From positions 62,001 through 126,000 of the forward strand of contig NZ_RZOY02000003.1 in assembly GCF_004022705.2 (NCBI RefSeq): DNA of 64,000 nt, given 5' to 3'. This stretch comes from Mesorhizobium sp. M2D.F.Ca.ET.226.01.1.1 (GTDB taxonomy: Bacteria > Pseudomonadota > Alphaproteobacteria > Rhizobiales > Rhizobiaceae). The notes under the pieces were generated by a model. The model saw only the letters and a list, made by a program, of their open reading frames with translations, ran no database searches and was not told the DNA's origin. The translations under genes were made by a program, and so were the position numbers. Every line of letters starts with the position of its first letter. Position 1 is the stretch's first letter. This document shows positions 8,433-16,832 of this stretch, one piece after another.

Positions 8433-9583
8433 TGGCGCTGCATTTCGAACGTTCGGAATTCGACGCGCGGCGCGACCGGCTGCTGATCGAGATGGCCGAC
8501 AAGAAGCTCGACGCCGTGCTGCTGTTCGCGCAGGAGAGCATGTACTGGCTGACCGGCTACGACACGTTCGGCTTCTGCTTCTTCCAGTGCCTGGTGGTGA
8601 AAGCCGACGGCTCGATGGTGCTGCTCACCCGTTCGGCCGATTTGAGGCAAGCACGCCATACCTCGACCATAGAAAACATCCTGCTATGGACCGACCGGCA
8701 GGGCGCCAATCCGGCGATCGACCTGCGCAACCTGCTCAACGACCTTGATCTGCTCGGCGCCCGCATCGGCGTCGAATACGACACCCATGGCCTGACCGCC
8801 TACAATGGCCGCCGCGTCGACGAGCAGTTGCAGACCTTCGGCCAGATCGCCGATGCATCAGGCATCGTCGGCCGGCTGCGACTGTTCAAGAGCCCGGCCG
8901 AGATTGCCAAGGCGGAAAAGGCGGCCAATCTGTCCGACGATGCGCTGGATGCCGCCTTGCCGCTGATCAAGCAGGGCGGCGATGAAGGGCTCATCCTCGC
9001 CGCGATGCAGGGCGCGGTCTTTGCCGGCGGCGGCGACTATCCCGCCAACGAATATATCATCGGCTCCGGCGCCGATGCCCTGCTCTGCCGCTACAAGGCG
9101 GGCCGCCGCAAGCTGACCAAGAACGACCAGCTGACGCTCGAATGGGCGGGCGTCTTTCACCACTATCATGCCCCGATGATGCGAACGATTTTGACCGGCA
9201 AGGTGTCGAAGCGCCACCAAGAGCTGTTCGACGCTTCCCGCGCCGCCCTGCTCGCGGTCGAAAAGGCGATGACACCGGGCAACACTTTCGGCGATGTCTT
9301 CGACGCGCATGCCCGCACGCTAGAGGCGCACAATCTGACCAAGCACCGGCTGAATGCCTGCGGCTATTCGGTCGGCGCCCGCTTCACGCCGTCCTGGATG
9401 GACATGCCGATGTTCTACCAGGGCAATCCGGAACCGATCGCGCCCAATATGACGCTGTTCGCGCATATGATCATCATGGACTCCGAGACCGAGACCGCGA
9501 TGACGCTCGGCCGCACCTACCTCACCACGGAATCGGCACCGAAGCCGCTGTCGCGCCATGATCTCGACTTGATCGTACAGTGA
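8432..9583 (+). CDS. M24-family (creatinase/DoeA-like) protein lacking the canonical metal ligands
   Basis: The 383-residue protein has an N-terminal creatinase-type domain (about 1-160: DAVLLFAQESMYWLTGYDTFGF) and a C-terminal pita-bread domain. The five metal ligands of aminopeptidase P and prolidase appear replaced: the first Asp motif reads EWAG, the YxxDxTRT motif reads YHAPMMRT, GHGIG reads CGYSVG, and both late glutamates are absent (FAHMIIMDSE, AMTLGRTYL). This pattern fits the metal-free creatinase or ectoine-hydrolase-like branch rather than a true Xaa-Pro peptidase. The substrate is unknown. No ectoine genes lie nearby. It is translationally coupled to pgeF. Confidence 0.8.
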   Translation: MALHFERSEFDARRDRLLIEMADKKLDAVLLFAQESMYWLTGYDTFGFCFFQCLVVKADGSMVLLTRSADLRQARHTSTIENILLWTDRQGANPAIDLRNLLNDLDLLGARIGVEYDTHGLTAYNGRRVDEQLQTFGQIADASGIVGRLRLFKSPAEIAKAEKAANLSDDALDAALPLIKQGGDEGLILAAMQGAVFAGGGDYPANEYIIGSGADALLCRYKAGRRKLTKNDQLTLEWAGVFHHYHAPMMRTILTGKVSKRHQELFDASRAALLAVEKAMTPGNTFGDVFDAHARTLEAHNLTKHRLNACGYSVGARFTPSWMDMPMFYQGNPEPIAPNMTLFAHMIIMDSETETAMTLGRTYLTTESAPKPLSRHDLDLIVQ

Positions 9584-9638
9584 ATCCATAATGGTTGGTT
9601 CACGCGGGGGCGTTCGCCACTAGGGAGTCTTCAGGCAA

Positions 9639-10265
9639 ATGAGACGATCGCGGATGACGACCGTGTCATTGCTTGTCGCGCTGGCGCTTGCCGCCTGCAC
9701 CAATGCCAAGGACGTGCTGGAACCTTCGGCCATCACCCCGCCCGCAAGCTCGGCCCAGCCCTTGCCCCCGACACAAAGCACGTCATCGGCGGCGACGTCT
9801 CCGACCACGACCGCGCCAGCCCCTTCGACCGCTCCTTCCACTGCGGTGGCACCGGCGACACCCAGGACGCCGGCACAAACCGCGGCCCTCGCGAAGACGC
9901 GGCTGCAGGTGGCGCCGATCGTCGGCGCATCGGTGGACGCGGCGGCGCCGCTGACGGCGGAGCTCCAGACCCGTGCCAAGCAGCGCGGCCTGACGCTTGT
10001 CGGCAGCACGGACCAGACGGCGACGCATGTGCTGAAGGGCTATTTTTCGACGATGTCCGAAGGTAAGGACACGACCGTCATCTATGTCTGGGACATTTAC
10101 GATCCCTCCGGAAACCGCCTGCATCGCATCAACGGCCAGCAGAAGGCGCCTTCTGTCGGTAGCGGCGAGGGGTGGCCCACAGTGGCGCCCGCAACCATGC
10201 AGGCCATTGCCGACCAGACGATCGACCAGTTCGCCGCATGGCTGGGCACCGGCGGCGCCGGCTGA
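9639..10265 (+). CDS. Putative lipoprotein of unknown function
   Basis: The 208-residue product has a lipoprotein signal with lipobox LALAAC (Cys near residue 20), so it should be lipidated by Lgt and anchored facing the periplasm. After the cysteine comes a low-complexity Pro/Thr/Ser/Ala linker (residues about 30-85), then a compact domain of about 120 residues with LTLVGSTDQTATHVLKGYFS and VIYVWDIYDPSGNRLHRI, repeated in similar form in many rhizobial lipoproteins. No function is assigned. The ATG at 9639 or the one five codons later (9654) could start it. Confidence 0.82.
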   Translation: MRRSRMTTVSLLVALALAACTNAKDVLEPSAITPPASSAQPLPPTQSTSSAATSPTTTAPAPSTAPSTAVAPATPRTPAQTAALAKTRLQVAPIVGASVDAAAPLTAELQTRAKQRGLTLVGSTDQTATHVLKGYFSTMSEGKDTTVIYVWDIYDPSGNRLHRINGQQKAPSVGSGEGWPTVAPATMQAIADQTIDQFAAWLGTGGAG

Positions 10266-10350
10266 CCGGACCGGTGCCGGCCGAACTGTTGCCGGCTTGC
10301 GATGTTTTCCGTGTTTGTTGCGATCGCCGGGAGGATTCCCCACAACGAGG

Positions 10351-10378
10351 CTTGCAATACCGGCGCGGGCCGCTAAAA
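10351..10378 (+). promoter_or_regulatory. Candidate promoter for prs
   Basis: CTTGCA (10351-10356) and CTAAAA (10373-10378) are separated by 16 bp, resembling the rhizobial housekeeping consensus CTTGAC-N17-CTATAT. It lies about 60 bp upstream of the prs ATG. The same stretch can be drawn as a weak GCGGGC...GCCCGC hairpin, but there is no T-run after it. Confidence 0.4.
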
Positions 10379-10439
10379 GCCCGCATAAAAGGCTCATGAG
10401 AGTCTCTCGGGCCTCTCCATCCTTCACCAGGAACGGTGC

Positions 10440-11375
10440 ATGAAGCTTTTCGCGGGCAATTCCAACCGGGTGCTGGCCGAAGCGGTCGCTCGCTATCTCA
10501 ACGTCCCGCTAGGGAAGGCCAGCGTCAGGCGCTTCGCCGATCAGGAAATCTTCGTCGAGATCCAGGAAAACGTGCGCGGCGAGGATGTCTTCATCCTGCA
10601 GTCGACCTCTTATCCGACCAACGACCATCTGATGGAACTGCTCATCATGATGGACGCTTTCATGCGCTCCTCGGCGCGGCGCATCACGGCGGTCATCCCC
10701 TATTTCGGCTATGCCAGGCAGGACCGTCGCGCGTCGGGGCGCACGCCGATCTCGGCCAAGCTGGTCGCCAACATGATCACCCGGGCCGGCGCCGACCGCG
10801 TGCTGACGCTCGACCTCCATGCCGGCCAGATCCAGGGGTTCTTCGACATCCCGACCGACAATCTGTTCTCGGTGCCGGTGATGGCGCGCGACGTGAAGGC
10901 CAAGTACAAGCAGCTCGGCAATGTCGTCGTCGTGTCGCCCGACATCGGCGGCGTGGTGCGGGCACGCGCGCTCGCCAAGCGCTTCGACGCGCAGCTCGCC
11001 ATCGTCGACAAGCGCCGCGAGCGCCCGGGCGAATCGGAAGTCATGAACATCATCGGCGCGGTCGCCGGCAAGGACTGCCTGTTGATCGACGACATCGTCG
11101 ATTCCGGCGGCACGCTGTGCAACGCGGCCGACGCGCTGCTCGCCAACGGCGCCACCAGCGTCACCGCCTACATCACCCATGGCGTGCTGTCGGGCGGCGC
11201 GGTGACGCGCATTGCCGGCTCGAAGCTGCAGGAGCTGGTGATCACCGATTCCATCCAGCCGAGCCAGGCCGTACTCGACGCGCCGAACATCCGCGTCATT
11301 TCAATCGCCGACCTGATGGGCGAAGCGATCTCGCGCACCGCGACGGAAGAATCGGTTTCGAGCCTGTTCGACTAA
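10440..11375 (+). CDS. prs: Ribose-phosphate pyrophosphokinase (PRPP synthetase)
   Basis: Prs makes PRPP from ribose 5-phosphate and ATP for purine, pyrimidine, His, Trp and NAD synthesis. The 311-residue protein is standard length and includes [20 protein letters not shown], the Mg-binding [18 protein letters not shown] segment, the catalytic flexible loop VDKRRERPG, and the PRPP-binding loop DDIVDSGGT. Its TAA stop overlaps by two bases the TAG stop of the convergent reductase gene, leaving no room for a separate terminator. Confidence 0.97.
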   Translation: MKLFAGNSNRVLAEAVARYLNVPLGKASVRRFADQEIFVEIQENVRGEDVFILQSTSYPTNDHLMELLIMMDAFMRSSARRITAVIPYFGYARQDRRASGRTPISAKLVANMITRAGADRVLTLDLHAGQIQGFFDIPTDNLFSVPVMARDVKAKYKQLGNVVVVSPDIGGVVRARALAKRFDAQLAIVDKRRERPGESEVMNIIGAVAGKDCLLIDDIVDSGGTLCNAADALLANGATSVTAYITHGVLSGGAVTRIAGSKLQELVITDSIQPSQAVLDAPNIRVISIADLMGEAISRTATEESVSSLFD

Positions 11376-11932
11376 CTCCCGGCAGGCGCATAGCGCAGCA
11401 GCGTGACGCCTTGCGCCAGGCGCTGCGTTCCGAGCGGCTTCAACGCCAGCGACAGGCCGGACTGGAAATACGGCTTGCCGCCGCCCAGCACGACCGGATG
11501 CACATAAAGCCGGTATTCGTCGATCATCCCCGCGCGCGCCAGATGCCCGGCAAGCTCGGCGCCGGAGACGGAAATCTCGCCATTCGTTTCCGCCTTGAGC
11601 GACTTTGCCACAGCCTCGACATCGCCCTTCATCAGGCGGGCATTCGGCCCGGCCTCTCTAAGCGTGGTCGAAAACACGATCTTCGGCGTTTCCCGCCAGG
11701 CGCGGGCAAAATCCCGCTCGACCTCCTCGGCGGCAATCTCCCGCTCCGGGCTATCCCAGAAGCGCATGATCTCATACATTCGGCGCCCGCAGAGCGCGAT
11801 CGACGTCCGCCGCATCTCGTCGTTGAAATGCTGGTGCAGTTCCTCTTCGGGAACCGGCAGATCGATGTCTCCGCTCGGCCCGGCGATGTAGCCATCCAGC
11901 GAGGTCAGCATGGCATAGACGATCGTTGCCAC
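11372..11932 (-). CDS. Dihydrofolate reductase family protein (RibD C-terminal-like)
   Basis: The 186-residue protein belongs to the RibD-C/YyaP-YwjB group: [25 protein letters not shown] at the N-terminus, [17 protein letters not shown] in the middle, and the NADPH-binding-type [39 protein letters not shown] near the end. These proteins usually do not replace folate DHFR and their substrate is rarely known. The GTG at 11932 is chosen because GGAGAA lies six bases upstream. The open frame extends to 11989. The gene converges on prs with overlapping stop codons. Confidence 0.8.
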   Translation of the reverse strand: MATIVYAMLTSLDGYIAGPSGDIDLPVPEEELHQHFNDEMRRTSIALCGRRMYEIMRFWDSPEREIAAEEVERDFARAWRETPKIVFSTTLREAGPNARLMKGDVEAVAKSLKAETNGEISVSGAELAGHLARAGMIDEYRLYVHPVVLGGGKPYFQSGLSLALKPLGTQRLAQGVTLLRYAPAGS

Positions 11933-12038
11933 GAGGCTTTCTCCGATTTCGCTCCCAGCGAAAAGACCATAACCGATTGCATATTGCAATCAGTATTTGC
12001 CGTACGAGCGAGGATCGAGGCTTGCGGCGGCGCCTGTC

Positions 12039-12908
12039 TCACGCCGCGATCGGACCGCCGGTGCGCCGCGGGCTGTCGCCGGCATCGCGCGCGCCGCGCA
12101 TATAACCGCGCGGCGAAGCGCCGAGCATGCGCTTGAACATGGTGATGAAGGCCGGCACGCTGTCATAGCCGAGATCGAGCGCCACCCTGGTGATCGGCTC
12201 GCCGTCGGCGAGCCTCGGCAGCGCTGCAAACAGGCATGCCTGCTGGCGCCAGGTCGACAGCGACAGCCCGGTCTGGCGATGGAACGCGCGGGTGAAGGAG
12301 CGCCGACTCATTCCGGCGGCGTCCGCCCATTCGTCGATCGTCGCATGCGGCGAAGGCGCCGCCACGAAGCGCCGGCAAAGCGCCGCAAGTTTCGGATCGG
12401 ATGGGAAAGGCAGGCCGAGCGGCCGCTCCGGCAGGTTCGGGACCTCATGCAGCAGAAGTCCCATGACGAGCGCTGCCCGCCCTTCGAGCTCGCCTCCTTG
12501 CGGCAGTTTCTCCGATTCAACGATCAGGCTGTGCATCAGCTCGGTGATGCCGACGACGCGCAAGCCCTCCGGCAGGCCCGCAATGGCATTCGGCATGACA
12601 TAGACCGAGCGCATCGAGACGTCGCCCAGCATCTCGACCGAATGCTCGATGCCGGCCGGTATCCACATCGCATGGTCGGGCGGCACCATCCAGCGCCCGT
12701 GCTTTGTCGTCACCAGCACCACACCCACCAGGGCATGCAAAAGCTGGCTGCGGCTGTGGCGGTGTTGCGGCACGTGATAGCCGTCCGGATATTCCGTCGG
12801 TAGCGCCACCGCCGGCCCGACGGCCTCCTCAAGCCATTGCCAGCGGCTTTGATGCAGCCGGCCAAGCTCGGCGGCATCGCCTTTGAAGATTTCCCGGCCG
12901 TGCGGCAT
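12039..12908 (-). CDS. AraC family transcriptional regulator
   Basis: The protein of about 289 residues has an N-terminal cupin-type sensor domain (YHVPQHRHSRSQLLHALVGVVLV, then PPDHAMWIPAGIEHSVEM) and a C-terminal double helix-turn-helix (DEWADAAGMSRRSFTRAFHRQTGLSLSTWRQQ, then ITRVALDLGYDSVPAFITMFKRMLGASPRGY). It is divergent from the Fsr-type exporter with about 110 bp between them, so it probably controls that gene and itself. A GTG at 12947 would add 13 residues. The ATG is preferred, but neither start has a strong ribosome site. Confidence 0.85.
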   Translation of the reverse strand: MPHGREIFKGDAAELGRLHQSRWQWLEEAVGPAVALPTEYPDGYHVPQHRHSRSQLLHALVGVVLVTTKHGRWMVPPDHAMWIPAGIEHSVEMLGDVSMRSVYVMPNAIAGLPEGLRVVGITELMHSLIVESEKLPQGGELEGRAALVMGLLLHEVPNLPERPLGLPFPSDPKLAALCRRFVAAPSPHATIDEWADAAGMSRRSFTRAFHRQTGLSLSTWRQQACLFAALPRLADGEPITRVALDLGYDSVPAFITMFKRMLGASPRGYMRGARDAGDSPRRTGGPIAA

Positions 12909-13020
12909 CCGATGTGGCCCACTTGCGAAACTATTGGACCAAACCACGAAAGAAGTCGCTTGGCAACAGGCCTATAAGGCCGGCTGCGGTTCGCCGCGAG
13001 TAGCCTACGGAGCAATTGCC

Positions 13021-14250
13021 TTGACTGATACGACCGCCACATCCGTCGCCGCACCGGCGCCGGTAAGCAACATCTCGGCGCAAGCGACGGTGTTTGCCGT
13101 CATCCTTTCGGTGAGCTTCTGCCACGCAATCAACGACATCATGCAGTCGCTGCTGCCGGCGATCTATCCGCTCCTCAAAGAGAACTACGGTCTCGATTTC
13201 TGGCAGATCGGCCTTCTGACCTTCACCTTCCAGGTCACGGCCTCGCTGCTGCAGCCGGTGATCGGCATGGTCACCGACAAGCGGCCCATGCCTTATTCCT
13301 TGCCTTGGGGCATGGCTTCGTCGCTGGTCGGCCTGATCGTGCTGGCTTACGCCGGCCACTATGTGCTGCTCCTGGTCGGCGCCTCGCTGATCGGCATCGG
13401 CTCGGCGATCTTCCATCCGGAATCCTCGCGCATCGCCCGCTTCGCCTCGGGCGGCCGCTTCGGTCTTGCGCAGTCGCTGTTCCAGGTCGGCGGCAATTTC
13501 GGCCAGTCGATGGGACCGCTGCTCGCCGCCTTCATCGTCGTGCCCTTCGGCCAGACCAGCATATCCTGGTTCGCTATCGGCTCGCTGATCGGCATCTTCG
13601 TGCTGTGGCAGGTCGGCGGCTGGTACAGCCGCATGCGTGCCTCGCAGGCCACCCGCAAGCAAGTTGCCCATGTGTCGCCCTTTCCGCGCAAGAAGGTGAT
13701 GGGCGCGCTCGCCGTGCTGACGCTGCTGGTGCTGACCAAGAACGCCTATATCGCCTCGCTCTCCAGCTACTACACCTTCTATGCCATCCATAAGTTCGGC
13801 GTTTCGGTTCAGACCAGCCAGGTCATGCTGTTCTTGTTCCTCGGCGCATCGGCGCTCGGCATCCTGCTTGGTGGCCCGTTCGGCGACCGGTACGGACAGA
13901 AGGCGATGATCTGGTTCTCGATCGTCGGCGTCCTGCCCTTCACGCTGGCGCTGCCCTACGCCAATCTGGAATGGACGATGGTGCTCACCGTAATGATCGG
14001 CCTGATCCTGTCGTCGGCCTTCTCCAACATCGTGGTGTTCGCGCAGGAGCTGGTGCCGGGCCGCGTCGGCACGATCGCCGGCATCTTCTTCGGCTTCGCC
14101 TTCGGCATGGGCGGTATCGCCGCCGCCCTGCTCGGCGTCATCGCCGACATGAAGGGCATCGATTTCGTCTTCCAGGTCTGTTCCTACTTGCCCTTCCTCG
14201 GCCTGCTGACGGTGTTTTTGCCGAACATGAAGGAAGCCAGGAAGGTTTGA
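13021..14250 (+). CDS. MFS transporter, fosmidomycin resistance (Fsr) type
   Basis: The 409-residue inner-membrane protein has about twelve transmembrane helices and the Fsr-family features SFCHAINDIMQSLLPAIYPLLK, FHPESSRIARFASGGR, and LAQSLFQVGGNFGQSMGPLLAA. Fsr of E. coli exports fosmidomycin, so this is likely a proton-driven drug or small-molecule exporter. The natural substrate is unknown. The TTG start is supported by GGAG eight bases upstream; the open frame reaches 12883 but that would run into the AraC gene. A strong hairpin follows the stop. Confidence 0.88.
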   Translation: MTDTTATSVAAPAPVSNISAQATVFAVILSVSFCHAINDIMQSLLPAIYPLLKENYGLDFWQIGLLTFTFQVTASLLQPVIGMVTDKRPMPYSLPWGMASSLVGLIVLAYAGHYVLLLVGASLIGIGSAIFHPESSRIARFASGGRFGLAQSLFQVGGNFGQSMGPLLAAFIVVPFGQTSISWFAIGSLIGIFVLWQVGGWYSRMRASQATRKQVAHVSPFPRKKVMGALAVLTLLVLTKNAYIASLSSYYTFYAIHKFGVSVQTSQVMLFLFLGASALGILLGGPFGDRYGQKAMIWFSIVGVLPFTLALPYANLEWTMVLTVMIGLILSSAFSNIVVFAQELVPGRVGTIAGIFFGFAFGMGGIAAALLGVIADMKGIDFVFQVCSYLPFLGLLTVFLPNMKEARKV

Positions 14251-14281
14251 GCGCTCGACCCCGCGTCCGTTTCAAACAGTC

Positions 14282-14312
14282 AAAGCACCCGCCGCCACGC
14301 GGGTGCTTTCTT
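14282..14312 (+). terminator. Rho-independent-type terminator after the Fsr-type gene
   Basis: An 11-bp perfect stem AAAGCACCCGC / GCGGGTGCTTT with a six-base loop is followed by CTTCATTT. It lies 31 bp after the exporter stop and 20 bp before the stop of the convergent hydrolase, so it may act for both directions. Confidence 0.8.
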
Positions 14313-14332
14313 CATTTCAGCGGCAAGAATGC

Positions 14333-15190
14333 TTAAGCCTTGAAGAAGGCCAGCAGGTCCGCGTTGATGACGTCCGCATGGGTCGTCGCCATGCCGTGCG
14401 GGAAGCCCTTATAGACCTTGAGCTCGCCCTTCTTAAGTAGCTTGATCGAAAGCAGAGCGGAGTCGGCGATCGGCACGATCTGGTCGTCGTCGCCATGCAT
14501 GACCAGCACCGGCACGTCGATCTTCTTCAGGTCCTCGGTGAAGTCGGTTTCCGAGAACGCCTTGATGCAATCGTAATGCGCCTTGGTGCCGCCCATCATG
14601 CCCTGGCGCCACCAATTGTCGACAACGCCTTGCGAAACCACCGCGCCCGGACGGTTGAAGCCGTAGAACGGCCCTGCCGGCACGTCGCGGAAAAACTGGG
14701 CGCGGTTGGCGGCTTGAGCGGAGCGAAAACCGTCGAACACTTCGAGCGGCAGGCCGCCCGGATTGGCGTCGGTCTTGAGCATGATCGGCGGCACGGCGCC
14801 GATCAGTACAGCCTTGGCGACGCGACCGCCGCCGCCATACTGCGCGACGTAGCGCGCCACTTCGCCGCCACCCGTCGAATGGCCGACATGGATTGCGTTC
14901 TTAAGATCGAGATGCGCGACGAGCGCTGCCACGTCGGCGGCATAGGTATCCATCTCGTTGCCGATGTCAGTCTGGGTCGAACGGCCGTGGCCGCGGCGGT
15001 CATGCGCGATGACACGGTAGCCCTTCGACAGGAAAAACAGCATCTGGGCATCCCAGTCGTCGCTGCTCAGCGGCCAGCCATGGTGGAAGACGATCGGCTG
15101 ACCAGTGCCCCAGTCCTTGTAGAAGATCTGCGTGCCGTCCTTGGTGGTGATCGTGCCACTGCCGATCTTGGTCTGCGAAGCTTCAGTCAT
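14333..15190 (-). CDS. Alpha/beta hydrolase, cofactor-free haloperoxidase-like
   Basis: The 285-residue protein has the alpha/beta-hydrolase catalytic triad: nucleophile Ser in GHSTGGGE, Asp in [10 protein letters not shown], and His in [19 protein letters not shown]. The oxyanion segment is [12 protein letters not shown]. Sequence and length match the non-heme chloroperoxidase group, whose physiological reaction is usually ester or lactone hydrolysis. The ATG at 15190 sits six bases after AAGGAG; other in-frame ATGs upstream are less well placed. It is divergent from an OhrR-like regulator, with operator-like repeats between them. Confidence 0.88.
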   Translation of the reverse strand: MTEASQTKIGSGTITTKDGTQIFYKDWGTGQPIVFHHGWPLSSDDWDAQMLFFLSKGYRVIAHDRRGHGRSTQTDIGNEMDTYAADVAALVAHLDLKNAIHVGHSTGGGEVARYVAQYGGGGRVAKAVLIGAVPPIMLKTDANPGGLPLEVFDGFRSAQAANRAQFFRDVPAGPFYGFNRPGAVVSQGVVDNWWRQGMMGGTKAHYDCIKAFSETDFTEDLKKIDVPVLVMHGDDDQIVPIADSALLSIKLLKKGELKVYKGFPHGMATTHADVINADLLAFFKA

Positions 15191-15222
15191 CTCCATCTCC
15201 TTTGTAATTTTCGCAATAAATA

Positions 15223-15304
15223 ATATCACGATAACGATATGCGTACCGCCGTCGAGCTGGCTTGTCTACAGAAATATGTATCACGATAACATTTTTCGTG
15301 GTAC
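15223..15304. promoter_or_regulatory. Operator-like repeats between hydrolase and MarR/OhrR genes
   Basis: The 12-mer TATCACGATAAC occurs at 15224-15235 and again at 15279-15290, 55 bp apart. Each copy sits in a dyad: ATATC (15223-15227) pairs with GATAT (15236-15240), and GTATCACGA (15278-15286) pairs with TCGTGGTAC (15296-15304) with one mismatch. The 55-bp spacing is about five helical turns. This is the expected place for a MarR-family regulator to repress both divergent genes. Assignment to OhrR is inference. Confidence 0.6.
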
Positions 15305-15311
15305 ATAATCG

Positions 15312-15782
15312 GTGCTCAGTCGGCAAAAGGATCGTGCCGTGCCTCTTCCGTTGGACAATCAGCTCTGTTTCACGCTTTACGCCACCAGCATGACAATCAA
15401 TCGTACCTACAAACCGATGCTGGACGAAATGGGCATCACCTATCCGCAATATCTTGTGCTCAACGCACTGGGTGAGGCGGACGGCATGTCGGTGGGCAGC
15501 ATCGCGCATCGGCTCGCCCTGGAATCGAGCACCATCACTCCGCTGGTGAAGCGAATGGAACAGGCCGGCCTCGTCACCCGCCAGCGCAGCCAGACCGACG
15601 AGCGCCAGGTGCAGGTCGACCTGACCCCTAGCGGACGAGCCCTGCTCGTCCGGTGCAATTGCCTGAACGAGACGCTGATCGAGCGCTCAGGCATGAAGCT
15701 GGCCGAGCTCGATGCCCTGAACCGGCAAATCCAGAAATTGCGCGATGCGCTGAACAACGACCAGGCGGTCGACGCCGCCTAG
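15312..15782 (+). CDS. MarR family regulator, OhrR-like with single N-terminal cysteine
   Basis: The 156-residue protein reads LDNQLCFTLYATSMTINRTYKPML, the hallmark of OhrR, where the lone reactive Cys (Cys19 if the GTG at 15312 is used) is oxidised by organic hydroperoxides. The winged helix follows (MSVGSIAHRLALESSTITPLVKRME, then RQRSQTDERQVQVDLT). A second cysteine lies in LLVRCNCLNE. OhrR normally represses an Ohr peroxidase. Here the divergent gene is an alpha/beta hydrolase, so the regulated pathway may differ. Start could be GTG 15312 or GTG 15339. Confidence 0.85.
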   Translation: MLSRQKDRAVPLPLDNQLCFTLYATSMTINRTYKPMLDEMGITYPQYLVLNALGEADGMSVGSIAHRLALESSTITPLVKRMEQAGLVTRQRSQTDERQVQVDLTPSGRALLVRCNCLNETLIERSGMKLAELDALNRQIQKLRDALNNDQAVDAA

Positions 15783-15783
15783 G

Positions 15784-15825
15784 GTAATTCCGGGAAAAAG
15801 CCTAGCCGTTTCCGTCCGGAATTGC
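15784..15825. repeat. Palindromic intergenic repeat, copy 1 (follows MarR stop)
   Basis: A 42-bp element with outer arms GTAATTCCGG / CCGGAATTGC and an inner GGGAAAAAG...CCGTTTCC core. It begins one base after the regulator stop codon. It is the most diverged of three copies (others at 20559 and 34414). Confidence 0.75.
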
Positions 15826-15840
15826 GCAAAGCCGTGCGGG

Positions 15841-16482
15841 TTACGCCTCCGCCTTAACCGGCGGCGGCGGCGCCTCGAGCCCCTGGAACGGGTCGCGCCA
15901 GGCGTCGATCGCTTCCAGCCGGCCGTACCAACGGCAGATCGACGGATAATCATCGAGCGGCAAGCGAGCGGCATCGTTAAAAGGCAGGAATGTCGCCATG
16001 CGGAAATCCGCATAGGAGATGGAATTGCCGACCAGCCATTCCCGTCCGGAAAGCTCGGGCTCGAGGACCGCCGCAGCCTTGTGGAACTGCCTCAGCCCCT
16101 CCTCCACCAGCGCCTGATCGATGGGACCCAGCCCATAGCGCTGCTTGGTGCCGCGCTCGAAATGCACCATGTCGCAAGCGAAGGCGAAGCGTTCCTTGCC
16201 CCAGCTGATCCAGCGGATCATGTCCGGCTCATCGTCCCCACCGCGCCAGAAATCCGAACGCTCCTCGCGCGAAAGCCGGCAGGCGATGGCGTCCGTCTCC
16301 CACAGGCTCCATCCCGCGCCGACCAATATCGGCAAGGTCAGATTGGGGTTGAGCGCGCGGTAGCGCTCGGCCTGCCCCGGTGCCATCGGCGATGCGAATT
16401 CAAAGGCGATCTCCGCCTTGAGATAGCGCGCGGTCGCGACAGCGAGGCGAGGATTGGGATTGCGGCTGAACAGAAGTTTCAT
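15841..16482 (-). CDS. Glutathione S-transferase family protein
   Basis: The 213-residue cytosolic protein has an N-terminal thioredoxin-like domain (MKLLFSRNPNPRLAVATARYL, then the cis-Pro strand LTLPILVGAGWSLWETDAI) and a helical C-terminal domain (GREWLVGNSISYADFRMATFLPF). It probably conjugates or reduces substrates using glutathione, but the substrate is unknown. The start at 16482 is supported by GGGGA upstream. The frame is open to 16551. It converges on the OhrR-like gene. Confidence 0.85.
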   Translation of the reverse strand: MKLLFSRNPNPRLAVATARYLKAEIAFEFASPMAPGQAERYRALNPNLTLPILVGAGWSLWETDAIACRLSREERSDFWRGGDDEPDMIRWISWGKERFAFACDMVHFERGTKQRYGLGPIDQALVEEGLRQFHKAAAVLEPELSGREWLVGNSISYADFRMATFLPFNDAARLPLDDYPSICRWYGRLEAIDAWRDPFQGLEAPPPPVKAEA

Positions 16483-16832
16483 TTTGGTCCCCACAGGCGT
16501 TGGTTGTATGCCGCAGGACGACCGAAAGCCGCCCGATCCTACATTTGTCACGAATGGGATCTTCGCATTATGCTTTCGGCGGTGGAAACCACCTGCAAGC
16601 CTTCCGGCCCAACCGCTTGCGCCGTCGTCCGCCTTCCGCTATAGAGCCGCCACCCGCGTAGACACCCTTGGAGGCAACGCGGAGGAAGGCCGGCTAGGCC
16701 TCGCATGATCCCCAGACGCATTTGGATCACCAATCGCATCGGACAGATCGTGCAAGGCCGCGACGGCTTTCGACGTTTACGGTTGGCCTCGTGCCTGCCG
16801 CAAGCGCTCCATAACACGCGAAAGGAAATGCC
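16483..16832. other. Divergent intergenic region of 350 bp between GST and rplY
   Basis: The region contains the rplY promoter (separate entry) and then about 180 bp of presumed untranslated leader before the rplY ATG. No coding frame looks real. The leader is GC-rich with several short self-complementary runs, but I cannot assign a known riboswitch or ribosomal-protein leader to it. Confidence 0.5.
16616..16644 (+). promoter_or_regulatory. Promoter for rplY-pth
   Basis: CTTGCG (16616-16621), exactly 17 bp, then CTATAG (16639-16644). This differs from the rhizobial sigma-70 consensus CTTGAC-N17-CTATAT at only three positions. Transcription would start near 16651, giving a long leader ahead of the rplY ATG at 16833. 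Confidence 0.6.

Noticed and set aside
10365..10384. GCGGGC...GCCCGC hairpin upstream of prs as a terminator
   Set aside because: The stem is six bases with no T-run and it overlaps a better promoter interpretation.
15312..15782. Calling the MarR regulator ohrR by name
   Set aside because: The cysteine motif fits, but no ohr gene is adjacent, so the symbol was left empty.
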